The translations under genes and the position numbers were made by a program. A DNA stretch of 64,000 nucleotides from Rossellomorea aquimaris TF-12 (GTDB lineage: Bacteria > Bacillota > Bacilli > Bacillales > Bacillaceae_B), in assembly GCF_001648555.1 (NCBI RefSeq), contig NZ_LQXM01000022.1, positions 62,001 to 126,000 of the forward strand. The letters are read 5' to 3'. This document shows, in pieces, positions 9,250 through 19,153 of the stretch (its first letter is position 1; every line of letters starts with the position of its first letter). The notes under the pieces were generated by a model that saw only the letters and a program-made list of their open reading frames with translations, made no database searches and was not told where the DNA came from.

Positions 9250-9816
9250 ATGTTAAAAAAAGATTTGAGAAATCGCCAGCTTCAAAAGTTAAATGATCTA
9301 TCTTCTTTATTATTCCAACAAAAAGTCTTTTACATAGAACAGCTTCTATATCATTCAAAAGAATGGATACATAGTAGTACAATTGCAATCACTGTTTCTA
9401 AGCACCCTGAAATCAATACATGGAATATTATAAAAAGAGGATGGGAGGAAGGGAAAACAATAGTGACTCCAAAGTGTTATCCAAAAAGTAGAGAATTGAA
9501 ATTTTTTGAGTTAACTCATTTCGGCCAATTGGAAAAAACCTATTATGATTTATATGAACCAAGTCCTACAGAAACGAAAATGATACCTCTTCAGCACATT
9601 GATCTTATGATTGTCCCAGGCATTGCCTTTACTAAAACAGGCTACCGTCTTGGATTTGGGGGAGGATATTATGATCGACTCTTAACAAAATTCAAAGGAA
9701 CAACTTTTTCCCTTGCCTTTAAAGAGCATATTGTAGAAGAACTTCCGATTGAATCATTTGATCTGCCTGTTGGCCAACTCCTAACAGATGGAGGAAGGAT
9801 TGATTGTGGGTGTTAA
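9250..9816 (+). CDS. yqgN: 5-formyltetrahydrofolate cyclo-ligase
   Basis: The enzyme converts 5-formyl-THF to 5,10-methenyl-THF using ATP. The C-terminal family motif is present (IVPGIAFTKTGYRLGFGGGYYDRLL, about residues 122-146 of 188). The ATG at 9250 is preceded by GTGAGGTGG; a GTG at 9235 is in frame but badly placed. It is the equivalent of B. subtilis yqgN. The downstream DUF92 gene overlaps or nearly overlaps it. Confidence 0.93.
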   Translation: MLKKDLRNRQLQKLNDLSSLLFQQKVFYIEQLLYHSKEWIHSSTIAITVSKHPEINTWNIIKRGWEEGKTIVTPKCYPKSRELKFFELTHFGQLEKTYYDLYEPSPTETKMIPLQHIDLMIVPGIAFTKTGYRLGFGGGYYDRLLTKFKGTTFSLAFKEHIVEELPIESFDLPVGQLLTDGGRIDCGC

Positions 9817-10591
9817 ACAAATTGGTTTACTAATATTCATTATCTTCATTTCCATTGGAGGGTGGAGGACAAAGAATCTAAGTTTGTCTGGAAGCTTGAT
9901 GGCCCTTTTGGTTGGATGTATGATTGGGTACTCATATGGTATGGAAGGGTTACTAATTTTAGGAGTGTTTTTTCTATCTTCAAGCATATGGTCCCATTTA
10001 TTCAAACAAGGGAAAATAGGAATGGAGGAAAGGCTGGCAAAATCATCAGTTAGAGATTGGCAGCAAGTTTTAGCGAATGGTGGACCGGCTGCCCTTTTCG
10101 CATTTTTATATAGTGTAACAGGAAATGATATTTGGACTTTTTCATTTGTTACTTCCATAGCTGCTGCGAATTCGGATACTTGGGCTTCTGAGATAGGGCC
10201 ACTGAGTAAAGGGGACCCACTATCCATTCGTACTTTTAAACGTGTCCCTAAAGGTACTTCTGGTGCTATTTCGTTCATTGGCACAGTGGGGGCTTTGTTA
10301 GGATCTGCCATTATTTCTTTCGTGTTTTTTTTCATCCTTTATCCTTTTGATAGCAAACTTTTTTTACTGATTTCTTGTGTTGGCTTTCTTGGTAATGTAA
10401 TTGATACATTATTAGGGGCATATTGGCAATTGGAAAACCAGTGCTGTGTTTGTCATCAACGAACAGAACGAAAGGAACATTGTCATCAACAAACTGCCCG
10501 AATCAAGGGGTACTCATGGTTGAATAATGAATGGGTTAATGCTTCTTCATGTTTAGTAGCAGGAGTCATCATCTTTTTCATATTAATTTAG
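9806..10591 (+). CDS. DUF92 family integral membrane protein
   Basis: A multi-spanning membrane protein of the DUF92 (TIGR00297) family. The diagnostic motif is AAANSDTWASEIGPLSKGDP (about residues 115-134), followed by RVPKGTSGAIS. A cysteine/histidine-rich loop (CCVCHQRTERKEHCHQ) near the C-terminus could bind metal. Possible starts are ATG 9788, TTG 9800 and GTG 9806. GGAGGAAGG (9789-9797) best suits 9806. The gene overlaps the end of yqgN. Some plant and archaeal relatives act on phytyl phosphate, but the bacterial role is unknown. Confidence 0.8.
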   Translation: MGVKQIGLLIFIIFISIGGWRTKNLSLSGSLMALLVGCMIGYSYGMEGLLILGVFFLSSSIWSHLFKQGKIGMEERLAKSSVRDWQQVLANGGPAALFAFLYSVTGNDIWTFSFVTSIAAANSDTWASEIGPLSKGDPLSIRTFKRVPKGTSGAISFIGTVGALLGSAIISFVFFFILYPFDSKLFLLISCVGFLGNVIDTLLGAYWQLENQCCVCHQRTERKEHCHQQTARIKGYSWLNNEWVNASSCLVAGVIIFFILI

Positions 10592-10723
10592 AAGGCTGAA
10601 TTCCTACTCAATGTTGATTGACAATAGGTTTAGTGAATAAACTTGTTTAAACTTATTTTATCTTTAACTTTTCTTGGATAAGGTTGTTCATTATAATCCA
10701 AACTATTAAAAGGAGGGATTGTA

Positions 10724-10900
10724 ATGAACGGATGGATAAAGATTGTCATCGTAGGCGTTTTGGTTCTCTTTCTTGTTCCAAATCGTTATAAGTTATTAAA
10801 TGTTCTTTTAGGTAATTTCCTCATTCGTAAATTTGTCGTACAGGCAGCTATGGGGATACCAGGGGTTCGTTCAAGATTTGTACAAAGTACATTTCGTTAA
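10724..10900 (+). CDS. yqgO: Small membrane protein, YqgO-like
   Basis: A 58-residue protein with one N-terminal hydrophobic segment (KIVIVGVLVLFLVP) and a basic tail. AGGAGGGATTGTA lies just before the ATG. Its size and place between yqgN and gluP match yqgO of B. subtilis. Function is unknown. Confidence 0.7.
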   Translation: MNGWIKIVIVGVLVLFLVPNRYKLLNVLLGNFLIRKFVVQAAMGIPGVRSRFVQSTFR

Positions 10901-10923
10901 GAAAGACATCATAATTTGATAGG

Positions 10924-10972
10924 AAAAGACTGTATCAGGAGGCTTATTCGATGCCAGGATACAGTCTTTTTA
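10924..10972 (+). terminator. Terminator after the yqgO-like gene
   Basis: AAAAGACTGTATC pairs with GATACAGTCTTTT across a 21-base loop and is followed by T residues. Confidence 0.8.
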
Positions 10973-11056
10973 GTTTACAGTATAAAAATAGGAAGGGTAT
11001 AGTAATAAGAAGAACTACTTTGTTTATCATTAAAATTGAAGAAAGTAGGAAATGAT

Positions 11057-12580
11057 TTGGATTTAAGATATAATTATTTATTTTGGAAAGTTGCCTATTA
11101 CCTTGTAGAGTCCAAGGGATATCGGATATTGAATATTTCTTCCAATCAACAAGAGATTTGGTTGGAGAATACTGTAGAAAAAGATGCGGGTGTCATCAGA
11201 ATCATTCAAAAAGACCTGGATTGGAGTAACTGGGTACGGCGTGATATTGAATTAACTTCCATGAACGGAGAAAAGATTCGAAAATCATTAGGTAAACGTC
11301 ATTTATCTGTGAAGAACATCTATATTTCAACATTTCCTCCAGTAGATGAACATCATACCCTTTTTGATTCGCCTGTTTCTTTTAAAAAAACAACTGTTCA
11401 ATCCCTCTTAGTACAAGGGGATAAAAGCTTTGAATCACTAAATGAAGATTCAGTATTCAAAAATGGGAAGTGGGAGCTTCCAGAAGAAGTAATGGAAGAA
11501 AACGTTGAATGGATAAAGGGGAGAGCACTCGCCTCTTCAGCAGATAAAATCCAAAAGGAAAAGCAATTATTTGAACGAGGAAAGCCTTTCTTTACATATC
11601 TCTTCATAGGTATTCAAATGCTGATGTTTATTCTATTAGAACTTAATGGAGGAAGTCAGAATCCCCAAACACTCATTAAATTCGGTGCAAAATATAATCC
11701 TCTTATCATTGAAGGAGAATGGTGGAGATTCATTACGCCTGTTTTTTTACATATTGGATTGTTGCATTTATTTATGAATACTTTGGCTCTCTTTTATTTA
11801 GGGACGGCAGTTGAAAAAATATTTGGGAGAACTCGATTTATTCTGCTGTATCTATTTTCAGGTGTAACAGGCTCTATTGCTAGCTTTGTGTTTACTCCAA
11901 ATTTGTCAGCGGGTGCTAGTGGAGCCATCTTTGGCTGCTTCGGTGCTTTATTGTATTTTGGTGTACTTTATCCGAAGGTGTTCTTCCGTACAATGGGGAT
12001 GAACATTATCACAGTCATTTTGTTGAATTTGATTTTAGGATTTACCATCCCTGGAATTGATAATGCTGGACATATTGGGGGACTCGTAGGTGGATTCCTT
12101 GCTGCTGGAATGATTAGTGTCCCAAATGTTTTTCGACCTATCAGGCAGTTTTTTATTTTAGTCATCACTGTCGTGGTTCTCTTATTAGTAGTATTAAAGG
12201 GATGGAATGTCGATCCTTCAAAGTGGGATATTCAAACAGTAAATGGTGTAGCACAAGCGAAAATTTCCAATGAGCAATGGGAAGAGGCAGAGAACATTTT
12301 AAATAAGGCCGTTGAAGAAGGATCTCCAAATGCAGAGACATATTTTTATTTATCTTATACTGAAATTAAGCTCCATAAGATAACTCGTGCACGAGAGCAC
12401 TTGAGCGTTGCCTTAAATGAAAATGGGGATTTTCATGAAGCTCACTATAATCTGGCGTTAATCTTAATTGATGCAGGAGAAAAAGAAAAAGCCCTTGAGC
12501 ATGCACAAAAAGCATATGAATTAAATAGGCAGAATGAACAATATGAAAAGCTGTTTAACGAATTGAAGAGGGGTTTCTAA
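11057..12580 (+). CDS. gluP: Rhomboid family intramembrane serine protease GluP with C-terminal TPR repeats
   Basis: A membrane protease that cleaves within transmembrane segments. A soluble N-terminal domain (~170 residues) precedes the rhomboid core. The core has WWRFITPVFLHIGLLHLFMN, the catalytic serine in GASGAIFG and the partner histidine in AGHIGGLVGG. Two or three TPR-like repeats follow. TTG at 11057 has GTAGGAA upstream and gives an N-terminus aligning with B. subtilis GluP; TTG at 11036 lacks a ribosome site. B. subtilis GluP/YqgP is linked to Mg/Mn transporter quality control (family knowledge). Confidence 0.9.
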   Translation: MDLRYNYLFWKVAYYLVESKGYRILNISSNQQEIWLENTVEKDAGVIRIIQKDLDWSNWVRRDIELTSMNGEKIRKSLGKRHLSVKNIYISTFPPVDEHHTLFDSPVSFKKTTVQSLLVQGDKSFESLNEDSVFKNGKWELPEEVMEENVEWIKGRALASSADKIQKEKQLFERGKPFFTYLFIGIQMLMFILLELNGGSQNPQTLIKFGAKYNPLIIEGEWWRFITPVFLHIGLLHLFMNTLALFYLGTAVEKIFGRTRFILLYLFSGVTGSIASFVFTPNLSAGASGAIFGCFGALLYFGVLYPKVFFRTMGMNIITVILLNLILGFTIPGIDNAGHIGGLVGGFLAAGMISVPNVFRPIRQFFILVITVVVLLLVVLKGWNVDPSKWDIQTVNGVAQAKISNEQWEEAENILNKAVEEGSPNAETYFYLSYTEIKLHKITRAREHLSVALNENGDFHEAHYNLALILIDAGEKEKALEHAQKAYELNRQNEQYEKLFNELKRGF

Positions 12581-13458
12581 GTAGAAGTAATTATTTGCTT
12601 TAACAACGATGCCTCTCCATTTTTATCTATTAAGAGAACTAAGAGTTCTGTTTTATCTTTTTTAATTAATAATAGGGGGATGGTGCTATCAATTGAGTCA
12701 ACAGTTGTGCCATCCTTCTTTTGAATTCCTAAATAATAGTTTTTATATAAACCTTCCCACAGGTTCCCAATCAGTTTATTCCACTCACTTTGATTAAACC
12801 CTTCTAAAGGTTTGTTTTCAATCTGTGGTAATTGTGTTAAGGGTATTGATACATAGTCGTTAATGGGAATATTCATGGAACGAATTCCAGATTCCCACCA
12901 ATAATCTAATTGCTGTGTGGTCACCTTATCAAGAATATTTTTCCATTCCTTTTCTTGACCTGTACTTGGATTGCGAAATGCATTTAACGGACTGAAATTA
13001 GAATCGATAACATATAAAGTGTCTTCAGACATTTTTTGAGCACTGGTATATTCTGAATCACTATCGTGTATTTCTGAGTAATGAAAAGACACTCCTTGAA
13101 GTAGACTGCTTTCTTTGCCTTTTAGAAGAGATTCCTCAACAATTTGATCTGTATTTTGTTCCCACTCGCTCATTTTTCCTTTTAACCTGCCATTAACATA
13201 TAAAAAACCTACATCTTGACGTAAATAAGCAGAAGAATCGAGCTTCGAGGAAATTTTCCAATTCACCTCATAATGATCGTCTTTCTTCTCAGGTTGCAAC
13301 ATGAGTAAGGTAGTGGCTGATTCATACTGTACATTTTCATTAATAGGAAAAAAAATAATGCTTTCTTTTGCTTGAGGATTGTATATGAATTGAATTCCAA
13401 GAGCTACTAATCCCATGATAATGAGAAAGGGATAGGCTTCTTTAAGCTTTTGCATCAT
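12577..13458 (-). CDS. Membrane-anchored protein of unknown function
   Basis: A ~293-residue protein with one N-terminal hydrophobic segment and a large, probably extracytoplasmic domain. I do not recognise the family. It converges on gluP with a four-base overlap and diverges from the spoVAF-like gene. A GTG at 13467 is an alternative start; GGAG sits eight bases before the ATG at 13458. Confidence 0.7.
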   Translation of the reverse strand: MMQKLKEAYPFLIIMGLVALGIQFIYNPQAKESIIFFPINENVQYESATTLLMLQPEKKDDHYEVNWKISSKLDSSAYLRQDVGFLYVNGRLKGKMSEWEQNTDQIVEESLLKGKESSLLQGVSFHYSEIHDSDSEYTSAQKMSEDTLYVIDSNFSPLNAFRNPSTGQEKEWKNILDKVTTQQLDYWWESGIRSMNIPINDYVSIPLTQLPQIENKPLEGFNQSEWNKLIGNLWEGLYKNYYLGIQKKDGTTVDSIDSTIPLLLIKKDKTELLVLLIDKNGEASLLKQIITST

Positions 13459-13602
13459 AACCTTCACTCCAGTGGTTTGTCCATTTTATTAGATAATATG
13501 AAAAGAATCATTTCATTATGTTAAGATGTATGATTTATCTTGAGATTGTCTAGGATGGTAAAGATGGAAATTCATGTCAAGTACATTAGGAGTGAAGGCT
13601 AA

Positions 13603-15063
13603 ATGCATGAGAAAGAGAAAAAGCCTGTCTCTACTCAAATAGAAGAAAATACAAATTATCTTAAAGACTCATTGGCTGTAGATAAAAGCTTTGACGTTAT
13701 TCAATTAGATTTAGAATATGCAGAGAGAAAAATGGCGATGTTCCTTGTTGATGGATTTGTTAAAGATGATATTATGCACTATCTCATGAAGCTTTTAGCA
13801 GGATTAAAAGCGGATCAATTAGAAGAAGATACACTCGAAAAACTTCTCAAAACCTACATACCTTATATTGAAATTGAGCAAGTAGACGATTTGAATCAAG
13901 TGATTGATTTAGTATTAGCTGGACCAACCGCATTGTTGGTGGACGGAATTGATAAGGTAATCATGATTGATGCAAGAACCTATCCTGTAAGAGGACCACA
14001 AGAACCAGATATTGAACGGGTGGTTAGAGGCTCCAGAGATGGATATGTTGAGACAATCGTATTTAATACTGCTTTAACGAGAAGAAGAGTACGTGATCGT
14101 TCATTGAGAATGGAATATATGCAGGTGGGAAGAAGATCGAAAACGGATATTGTCGTAAGTTATATTGAAGATATAGCAGACCCAGAACTGGTTCATAAAA
14201 TAAAAGATGCACTTTCTAAAATAGATACAGACGGTTTACCAATGGGGGAAAAGACATTAGAAGAATTTATTGCGGGGCGTCATTGGAATCCTTATCCCAT
14301 GGTTCGTTATACTGAAAGACCAGACACCGCTGCCGCGCATTTATATGAAGGTCATGTCATAATAATGGTTGATGGCTCTCCAAGCGTTCTCATAACTCCA
14401 ACAACCTTTTGGCATCATCTCCAACACGCAGAAGAATATCGAAACAAACCATCTGTGGGTGCATATTTAAGATTTGTACGTTTTATTGCTGTGTGGAGCT
14501 CCATTTTCTTATTACCTCTTTATTATTTATTTGCTGTTCAACCAGATTTATTGCCGGAACAATTTAGTTATATAGGTCCAAATGATACAGGGGAGGTCCC
14601 TTTATTTCTTCAATTTTTAATTATCGAAATAGGGATTGATATCCTAAGGATGGCCGCTATTCATACGCCATCTTCACTTGCCACAGCACTTGGGCTGGTA
14701 GCAGCCTTGATGATTGGGCAGGTGGCAGTAGAGGTAGGATTATTTATTAATGAAGTCATTCTATACTTGGCAATCGCAGCGATTGGTACGTTTGCGACAC
14801 CTAGTTATGAGATGAGCTTGGCCAATCGGTTAGTAAGGATCTTCTTATTAATGTCTACTGCATTATTTGGAGTTTATGGATTTGTAATAGCCGTTCTTCT
14901 ATGGTTGATTCTACTGTCTAAAATGAAATCCTTTGATATTCCTTATATGTGGCCATTCATACCATTTAACTTCAGAGCGTTTCGAGATGTTTTTCTGCGA
15001 TCTCCTATGCCACTTAAAAATAGAAGACCAAGGTTTTTGCATCCGAAAGATCCAGATCGTTAA
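13603..15063 (+). CDS. Spore germination protein of the SpoVAF / GerA A-subunit family
   Basis: A 486-residue membrane protein. The soluble N-terminal part carries the family stretches RTYPVRGPQEPDIERVVRGS and TALTRRRVRD, about residues 125-165, and three to five transmembrane segments lie between 290 and 460. It is close to SpoVAF, which acts with the SpoVA calcium-dipicolinate channel in germination. Here it stands alone, without B and C subunit genes or spoVA neighbours. This indicates an endospore former. AGGAGTGAAGG precedes the ATG. Confidence 0.88.
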   Translation: MHEKEKKPVSTQIEENTNYLKDSLAVDKSFDVIQLDLEYAERKMAMFLVDGFVKDDIMHYLMKLLAGLKADQLEEDTLEKLLKTYIPYIEIEQVDDLNQVIDLVLAGPTALLVDGIDKVIMIDARTYPVRGPQEPDIERVVRGSRDGYVETIVFNTALTRRRVRDRSLRMEYMQVGRRSKTDIVVSYIEDIADPELVHKIKDALSKIDTDGLPMGEKTLEEFIAGRHWNPYPMVRYTERPDTAAAHLYEGHVIIMVDGSPSVLITPTTFWHHLQHAEEYRNKPSVGAYLRFVRFIAVWSSIFLLPLYYLFAVQPDLLPEQFSYIGPNDTGEVPLFLQFLIIEIGIDILRMAAIHTPSSLATALGLVAALMIGQVAVEVGLFINEVILYLAIAAIGTFATPSYEMSLANRLVRIFLLMSTALFGVYGFVIAVLLWLILLSKMKSFDIPYMWPFIPFNFRAFRDVFLRSPMPLKNRRPRFLHPKDPDR

Positions 15064-15104
15064 TCTTATCAAGTTTTCTTAAAGCTCTTTACGTAAAGAT
15101 TGTT

Positions 15105-15315
15105 GCTATTTCGGATGAGAAAGTAGTAGTTGATTTCCGCTACATGGTGCTCGCTTTCCGCAGGGAAGGCGGTGAGCCTCCTCGTCGCTTGCTCTCCTGC
15201 GGGGTCTCACCTGTCTAGCTCCGGGGCTTAAGGGCTCGAGGTCATAAGCCCCGAAGCTTTTCAGACTGTCCCGCGATACCCACAGGAGTCTCGCACCTTT
15301 CGCTCCAACAACTCT
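15105..15315. repeat. Bacillaceae-type GC-rich dispersed repeat, with an inserted palindrome
   Basis: About 200 bases, far GC-richer than the flanks. Its start (GATTTCCGCTACATGGTGCTC) and end (CAGGAGTCTCGCACCTTTCG) are recognisable as the repeat found in many copies between Bacillus genes. Within it, at about 15221-15257, a second inverted repeat (CGGGGCTTA / TAAGCCCCG) interrupts the usual unit. The copy is therefore composite. The first 20 bases named here are an excerpt. Confidence 0.7.
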
Positions 15316-15648
15316 TTCAGTATGTTTTTTTATTTAATCAAAAACAAAGCATTTTGCAAGCAATATTTTAAAATTCTGTTTAGTATAATTTTATATAGTC
15401 ACTATTAAGCTCTGTCCCTCAACATCTTGCATATACAATGTTGAAAGAGCTATCGACAGAACAACTTATATAAAAAGCAACAATCAGTGAAAAAAATATC
15501 ACAAAAAAGACCTCTATATGAATTCATTTATCATATGGAGGTTATTTATTGTCCATTAAGCGATGCCTGTATTCTATTCTAGTAACTATTTATTGAGATG
15601 ACAGACAATTTATCATATACTTTAGGATGAATGGAAGAATGAGGTGTA
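15316..15648. other. Gap with two hairpins, no gene
   Basis: The gap upstream of yqgQ contains CAACATCTTGCATATACAATG-type dyad symmetry near 15421 and a hairpin at 15510-15553 (ACCTCTATATGA / TCATATGGAGGT). I see no open reading frame with a ribosome site. Confidence 0.5.
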
Positions 15649-15858
15649 ATGATGAAAACGATTTATGATATCCAACAATTATTAAAAAAATATGGAACCA
15701 TTATATATGTCGGTCAACGACTCTCAGATTTGCAACTAATGGAAGCGGAGTTAAAAGAGCTTTACCAATCTCAATTAATTGAAACGAAAGATTTTCAAAT
15801 GGCGTTATTCTTGTTGAGACATGAAATCCAAATAGAAAAAGAAAAACAAGAAAAGTAA
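15649..15858 (+). CDS. yqgQ: YqgQ family small protein
   Basis: A 69-residue helical protein (DUF910-like; [25 protein letters not shown] start). It lies directly before glcK, as in B. subtilis, and is likely co-transcribed with it. GAATGAGGTGTA precedes the start. Function is unknown. Confidence 0.88.
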   Translation: MMKTIYDIQQLLKKYGTIIYVGQRLSDLQLMEAELKELYQSQLIETKDFQMALFLLRHEIQIEKEKQEK

Positions 15859-15869
15859 GGGTGATAGAA

Positions 15870-16838
15870 ATGACAGAAAAATGGCTGGTCGGAGTAGACT
15901 TAGGAGGAACAACCACAAAAATTGCTTTTTTAAGTAAATATGGAGAATTGCTACATAAGTGGGAAATCCCAACGGATACATCAGATAACGGTAAAAATAT
16001 TATTGTGGACATTGCTAAAGCAATTGATTTCAAGCTGGAAGAATTGGATCAACCTAAGAATAAATTAGCTGGAATCGGAATGGGAGCTCCTGGACCTGTC
16101 GATATGGCGAAAGGGATCATCTACGAGGCAGTGAATTTAGGCTGGGATAAAAACACTCCATTAAAAGATTTACTTGAAGTAGAAACAGGATTACATGCCG
16201 TTATTGATAATGATGCCAATTGTGCTGCTTTAGGAGAAATGTGGAAAGGTGCTGGAGATGGTGCAAAGGATCTTGTTTGTGTCACTCTTGGTACTGGTGT
16301 TGGTGGCGGAGTCATTACGAATGGAGATGTAGTCCATGGCGTAAAAGGAGCAGGCGGAGAAATTGGACATATCACCGTGGTGCCAAGGGGTGGATTTCAA
16401 TGTAATTGCGGAAAAACTGGCTGTCTAGAAACAGTGGCTTCAGCGACAGGCGTTGTTCGCCTGGCAAATGAAGAACTAAATTCCACAACAACTGCCTCCA
16501 TACTTAGAGAAATTCGAGATCGAAACGACGTGATTAGCGCAAAAGATATTTTTGATGCGGCTAGGAAAAACGATGAAGTAGCAAAGAATGTAGTAGATCA
16601 GTTAGCATTTTTCCTGGGGTTATCACTAGCAAATCTGGGAAATGTATTGAATCCTGAAAAGATTGTTTTAGGTGGCGGAGTTTCTAAAGCTGGTGATATA
16701 TTACTTACTTCAGTAGTTGAGCATTTTGAGCGATTTGCATTTCCAACGGTCAGAACCTCAACAAGACTGAGCATTGCAAAGCTTGGAAATGATGCTGGAG
16801 TAATTGGGGCAGCTTGGCTTGTTAAAAATAAAATATGA
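15870..16838 (+). CDS. glcK: Glucokinase, ROK family
   Basis: Phosphorylates glucose to glucose-6-phosphate with ATP. The phosphate-binding motif [14 protein letters not shown] is at the N-terminus and [13 protein letters not shown] contains the catalytic aspartate. The ROK zinc motif appears as [25 protein letters not shown] (excerpted around residues 160-185). The ATG at 15870 lies after AAGGGTGATAGAA; GTG at 15861 is the alternative. It sits next to yqgQ as in B. subtilis. Confidence 0.95.
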   Translation: MTEKWLVGVDLGGTTTKIAFLSKYGELLHKWEIPTDTSDNGKNIIVDIAKAIDFKLEELDQPKNKLAGIGMGAPGPVDMAKGIIYEAVNLGWDKNTPLKDLLEVETGLHAVIDNDANCAALGEMWKGAGDGAKDLVCVTLGTGVGGGVITNGDVVHGVKGAGGEIGHITVVPRGGFQCNCGKTGCLETVASATGVVRLANEELNSTTTASILREIRDRNDVISAKDIFDAARKNDEVAKNVVDQLAFFLGLSLANLGNVLNPEKIVLGGGVSKAGDILLTSVVEHFERFAFPTVRTSTRLSIAKLGNDAGVIGAAWLVKNKI

Positions 16839-16874
16839 TAAATGAGTATAGACGGAATACTGGATAATACTAAA

Positions 16875-16907
16875 AAAGAGCTTCCTTATAAAAAGGAAGC
16901 TCTTTTT
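16875..16907 (+). terminator. Terminator after glcK
   Basis: Inverted repeat AAAGAGCTTCCTT / AAGGAAGCTCTTT with a T run. Confidence 0.9.
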
Positions 16908-16960
16908 ATGGTTAATACCACTAGGGACGTTTGACTCATTTTAGGAAAATATAGTTATTT

Positions 16961-16988
16961 TGAAACTTTTAATAGTTTTAAACGTCTA
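16961..16988 (+). promoter_or_regulatory. Candidate ECF-sigma promoter upstream of the LTA-synthase-family gene
   Basis: TGAAAC (16961) and CGTCTA (16983) are separated by 16 bases. This is the layout recognised by the Bacillus envelope-stress sigma factors (M, W and X types). The start codon is about 190 bases downstream. A second possible promoter, vegetative in type, is TTGACG (17051) and TAAGAT (17074) with a 17-base spacer. Confidence 0.55.
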
Positions 16989-17176
16989 ATAGTATGGGTA
17001 AGAGAATAACATTAAAATATTCATTTTACAGAATGAGTGTAAATTTTGGTTTGACGTTTCGTTAAAAAAGTATTAAGATGATTGATGGTTGTAAAAATGA
17101 AATACATTTTTTTCCATTTTGATTATATGAAAGTGTTACATACGAAACAGCGTTTGTAGCAAGGAGGTAAGCATAA

Positions 17177-19048
17177 ATGAAAGTGAATAAAACACCCAAG
17201 GCTCCACTTATTGTGATTGCCGCATTCCTTCTTTGGGTTAAAACGTACATTGTATATAAAACAAGTTTTGATATAAAGATCGAAAATACAATACAAGAAC
17301 TTATCTTATTGATTAATCCCTTAAGCTTCCTTTTATTTGTTTTTGGAATTGGCCTGCTGCTGAAAAAAGATAAATCCCGTACTCGTTTTATTATTATGAC
17401 GAGCTTTATCCTTTCTTTTGTCTTGTATGGCAATGTGATTTTCTATCGATTCTTCGATGATTTCTTAACTCTACCTGTCTTATTTCAGACAAGTAACTTT
17501 TCTGATTTAGGTTCCAGTGCCAGTGCCATCACCGATTGGAAGGACCTTTTTTATTTTTCAGATGTCTTTTTATTAATTTTAATTATTAAATTAAAGCCCA
17601 CTTGGTTTTCCTTACAGAATTACAGCCGGGCAAATAGACGTGCCTACTTCTTAGTAGCAACTGCATTGGTATTCTTTAACCTCGGCTTAGCAGAATCTGA
17701 AAGACCACAATTATTAACGAGAACCTTTGACCGCGAAATGCTGGTAAAGAACATTGGAACGTATAACTACCATATTTACGATATTTTCTTGCAATCAAAG
17801 TCATCTGCTCAAAGAGCATTAGCAGATGGGAGTGAATTAGCTGGTATTGATAACTATATTAGAGCTAATTATATTCAACCGGATAACGAAATGTTTGGTA
17901 TTGCCGAAGACAAAAATTTAATTATCGTTTCTTTAGAATCACTACAAAATTTTGTGATTAACAGTGAAGTAAATGGACAAGAAATTACACCATTTCTAAA
18001 TGATTTTATAGGAGAAAGCTTCTATTTTAATCAGTTTTATCACCAAACCCAACAAGGGAAGACATCTGATTCTGAGTTTCTCTTAGATAATTCACTTTAC
18101 CCTCTAAATCGGGGAGCTGTATTCTTTACACACTCTGGAAATGAATTCCAATCTATGACAGAGCAACTTGGTGATAATGGATATTATACAGCGTCTATGC
18201 ACGCAAATAACAAAAGCTTCTGGAATAGAGACATCATGTATAATTCGTTAGGTTATGAGCGTTATTATTCATTACCTGATTACAATGTAACAGAAGAAAA
18301 TTCCGTTAACTGGGGAATGAAGGATATCCCCTTCTTTGAACAATCTGTTGAACATATGAAGGAAATGCCAAAGCCATTCAGTGCTAAGATGATAACATTA
18401 ACCAATCACTATCCTTTCACTTTAGATGAAGAGGATAAACTAATTGATCCATATACTTCTAATGATGGTACAGTTAATCGTTATTTCCAAACCGTTCGAT
18501 ATATGGATGAAGCCGTTAAAAACTTTATAGAAGATTTAAAGGAATCAGGGCTATATGAAAACTCTGTTATTGTGATGTACGGGGATCATTATGGAATTTC
18601 AGAAAATCACAATACAGCTATGAGTCAATACCTTGGTAAGGAAGTGACACCATTCGTTAGTACTCAACTGCAGCAAGTTCCTTTAATCATTCATATACCA
18701 GGGCAAGAAGGCAAGACGATTTCAAAAATTTCTGGTCAAATTGATTTAAAACCAACCATTATGCACCTATTAGGAATTGATACAAAGAAAGATATTCAAT
18801 TTGGGGCAGACATTTTCTCTAACGAACACGAAGATTTCACGATATTACGTGATGGGCGTTTTATTACAAAGGATTATGTTTACGCAGGTGATAAGTGTTG
18901 GAATAAAGAATCAGAAGAAGAGACTGAAATGGAGTACTGTGAGCCATTTAAAGAAAGAGCTATAGAAGAGCTTGATTACTCAGATAAAATTATCTATGGA
19001 GATCTTCTCCGTTTTTATAATAAAACGGAATATCGGGATAATGATTAA
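17177..19048 (+). CDS. yqgS: Lipoteichoic acid synthase-family phosphoglycerol transferase
   Basis: A 623-residue protein with five N-terminal membrane segments (to about residue 180) and an extracellular alkaline-phosphatase-like domain. Visible are NLIIVSLESLQNF (metal-binding glutamate), HQTQQGKTSDSEF with the nucleophile threonine, and MYGDHYG near the C-terminus. It matches the LtaS paralogue YqgS by context. These enzymes polymerise or prime glycerol phosphate on the outer membrane face. AAGGAGGTAAGCATAA precedes the ATG. An ECF-type promoter upstream suggests envelope-stress control. Confidence 0.92.
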   Translation: MKVNKTPKAPLIVIAAFLLWVKTYIVYKTSFDIKIENTIQELILLINPLSFLLFVFGIGLLLKKDKSRTRFIIMTSFILSFVLYGNVIFYRFFDDFLTLPVLFQTSNFSDLGSSASAITDWKDLFYFSDVFLLILIIKLKPTWFSLQNYSRANRRAYFLVATALVFFNLGLAESERPQLLTRTFDREMLVKNIGTYNYHIYDIFLQSKSSAQRALADGSELAGIDNYIRANYIQPDNEMFGIAEDKNLIIVSLESLQNFVINSEVNGQEITPFLNDFIGESFYFNQFYHQTQQGKTSDSEFLLDNSLYPLNRGAVFFTHSGNEFQSMTEQLGDNGYYTASMHANNKSFWNRDIMYNSLGYERYYSLPDYNVTEENSVNWGMKDIPFFEQSVEHMKEMPKPFSAKMITLTNHYPFTLDEEDKLIDPYTSNDGTVNRYFQTVRYMDEAVKNFIEDLKESGLYENSVIVMYGDHYGISENHNTAMSQYLGKEVTPFVSTQLQQVPLIIHIPGQEGKTISKISGQIDLKPTIMHLLGIDTKKDIQFGADIFSNEHEDFTILRDGRFITKDYVYAGDKCWNKESEEETEMEYCEPFKERAIEELDYSDKIIYGDLLRFYNKTEYRDND

Positions 19049-19055
19049 TATGTAG

Positions 19056-19092
19056 AAAAAAAGCTTGCGAAGCAATTCGCAAGCTTTTTTTG
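19056..19092 (+). terminator. Terminator after the LTA-synthase-family gene
   Basis: AAAAAGCTTGCGAA pairs with TTCGCAAGCTTTTT, followed by Ts. Confidence 0.92.
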
Positions 19093-19153
19093 TCATGATT
19101 TTTTTACCTTTTCATAAATGTAAGTAAGGACGGATAGAATAGGGGGACTCTAA

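Noticed and set aside
9781-10335. 184-codon frame opposite the DUF92 gene
   Set aside because: Antisense shadow: the other strand has a recognisable family motif and this one does not.
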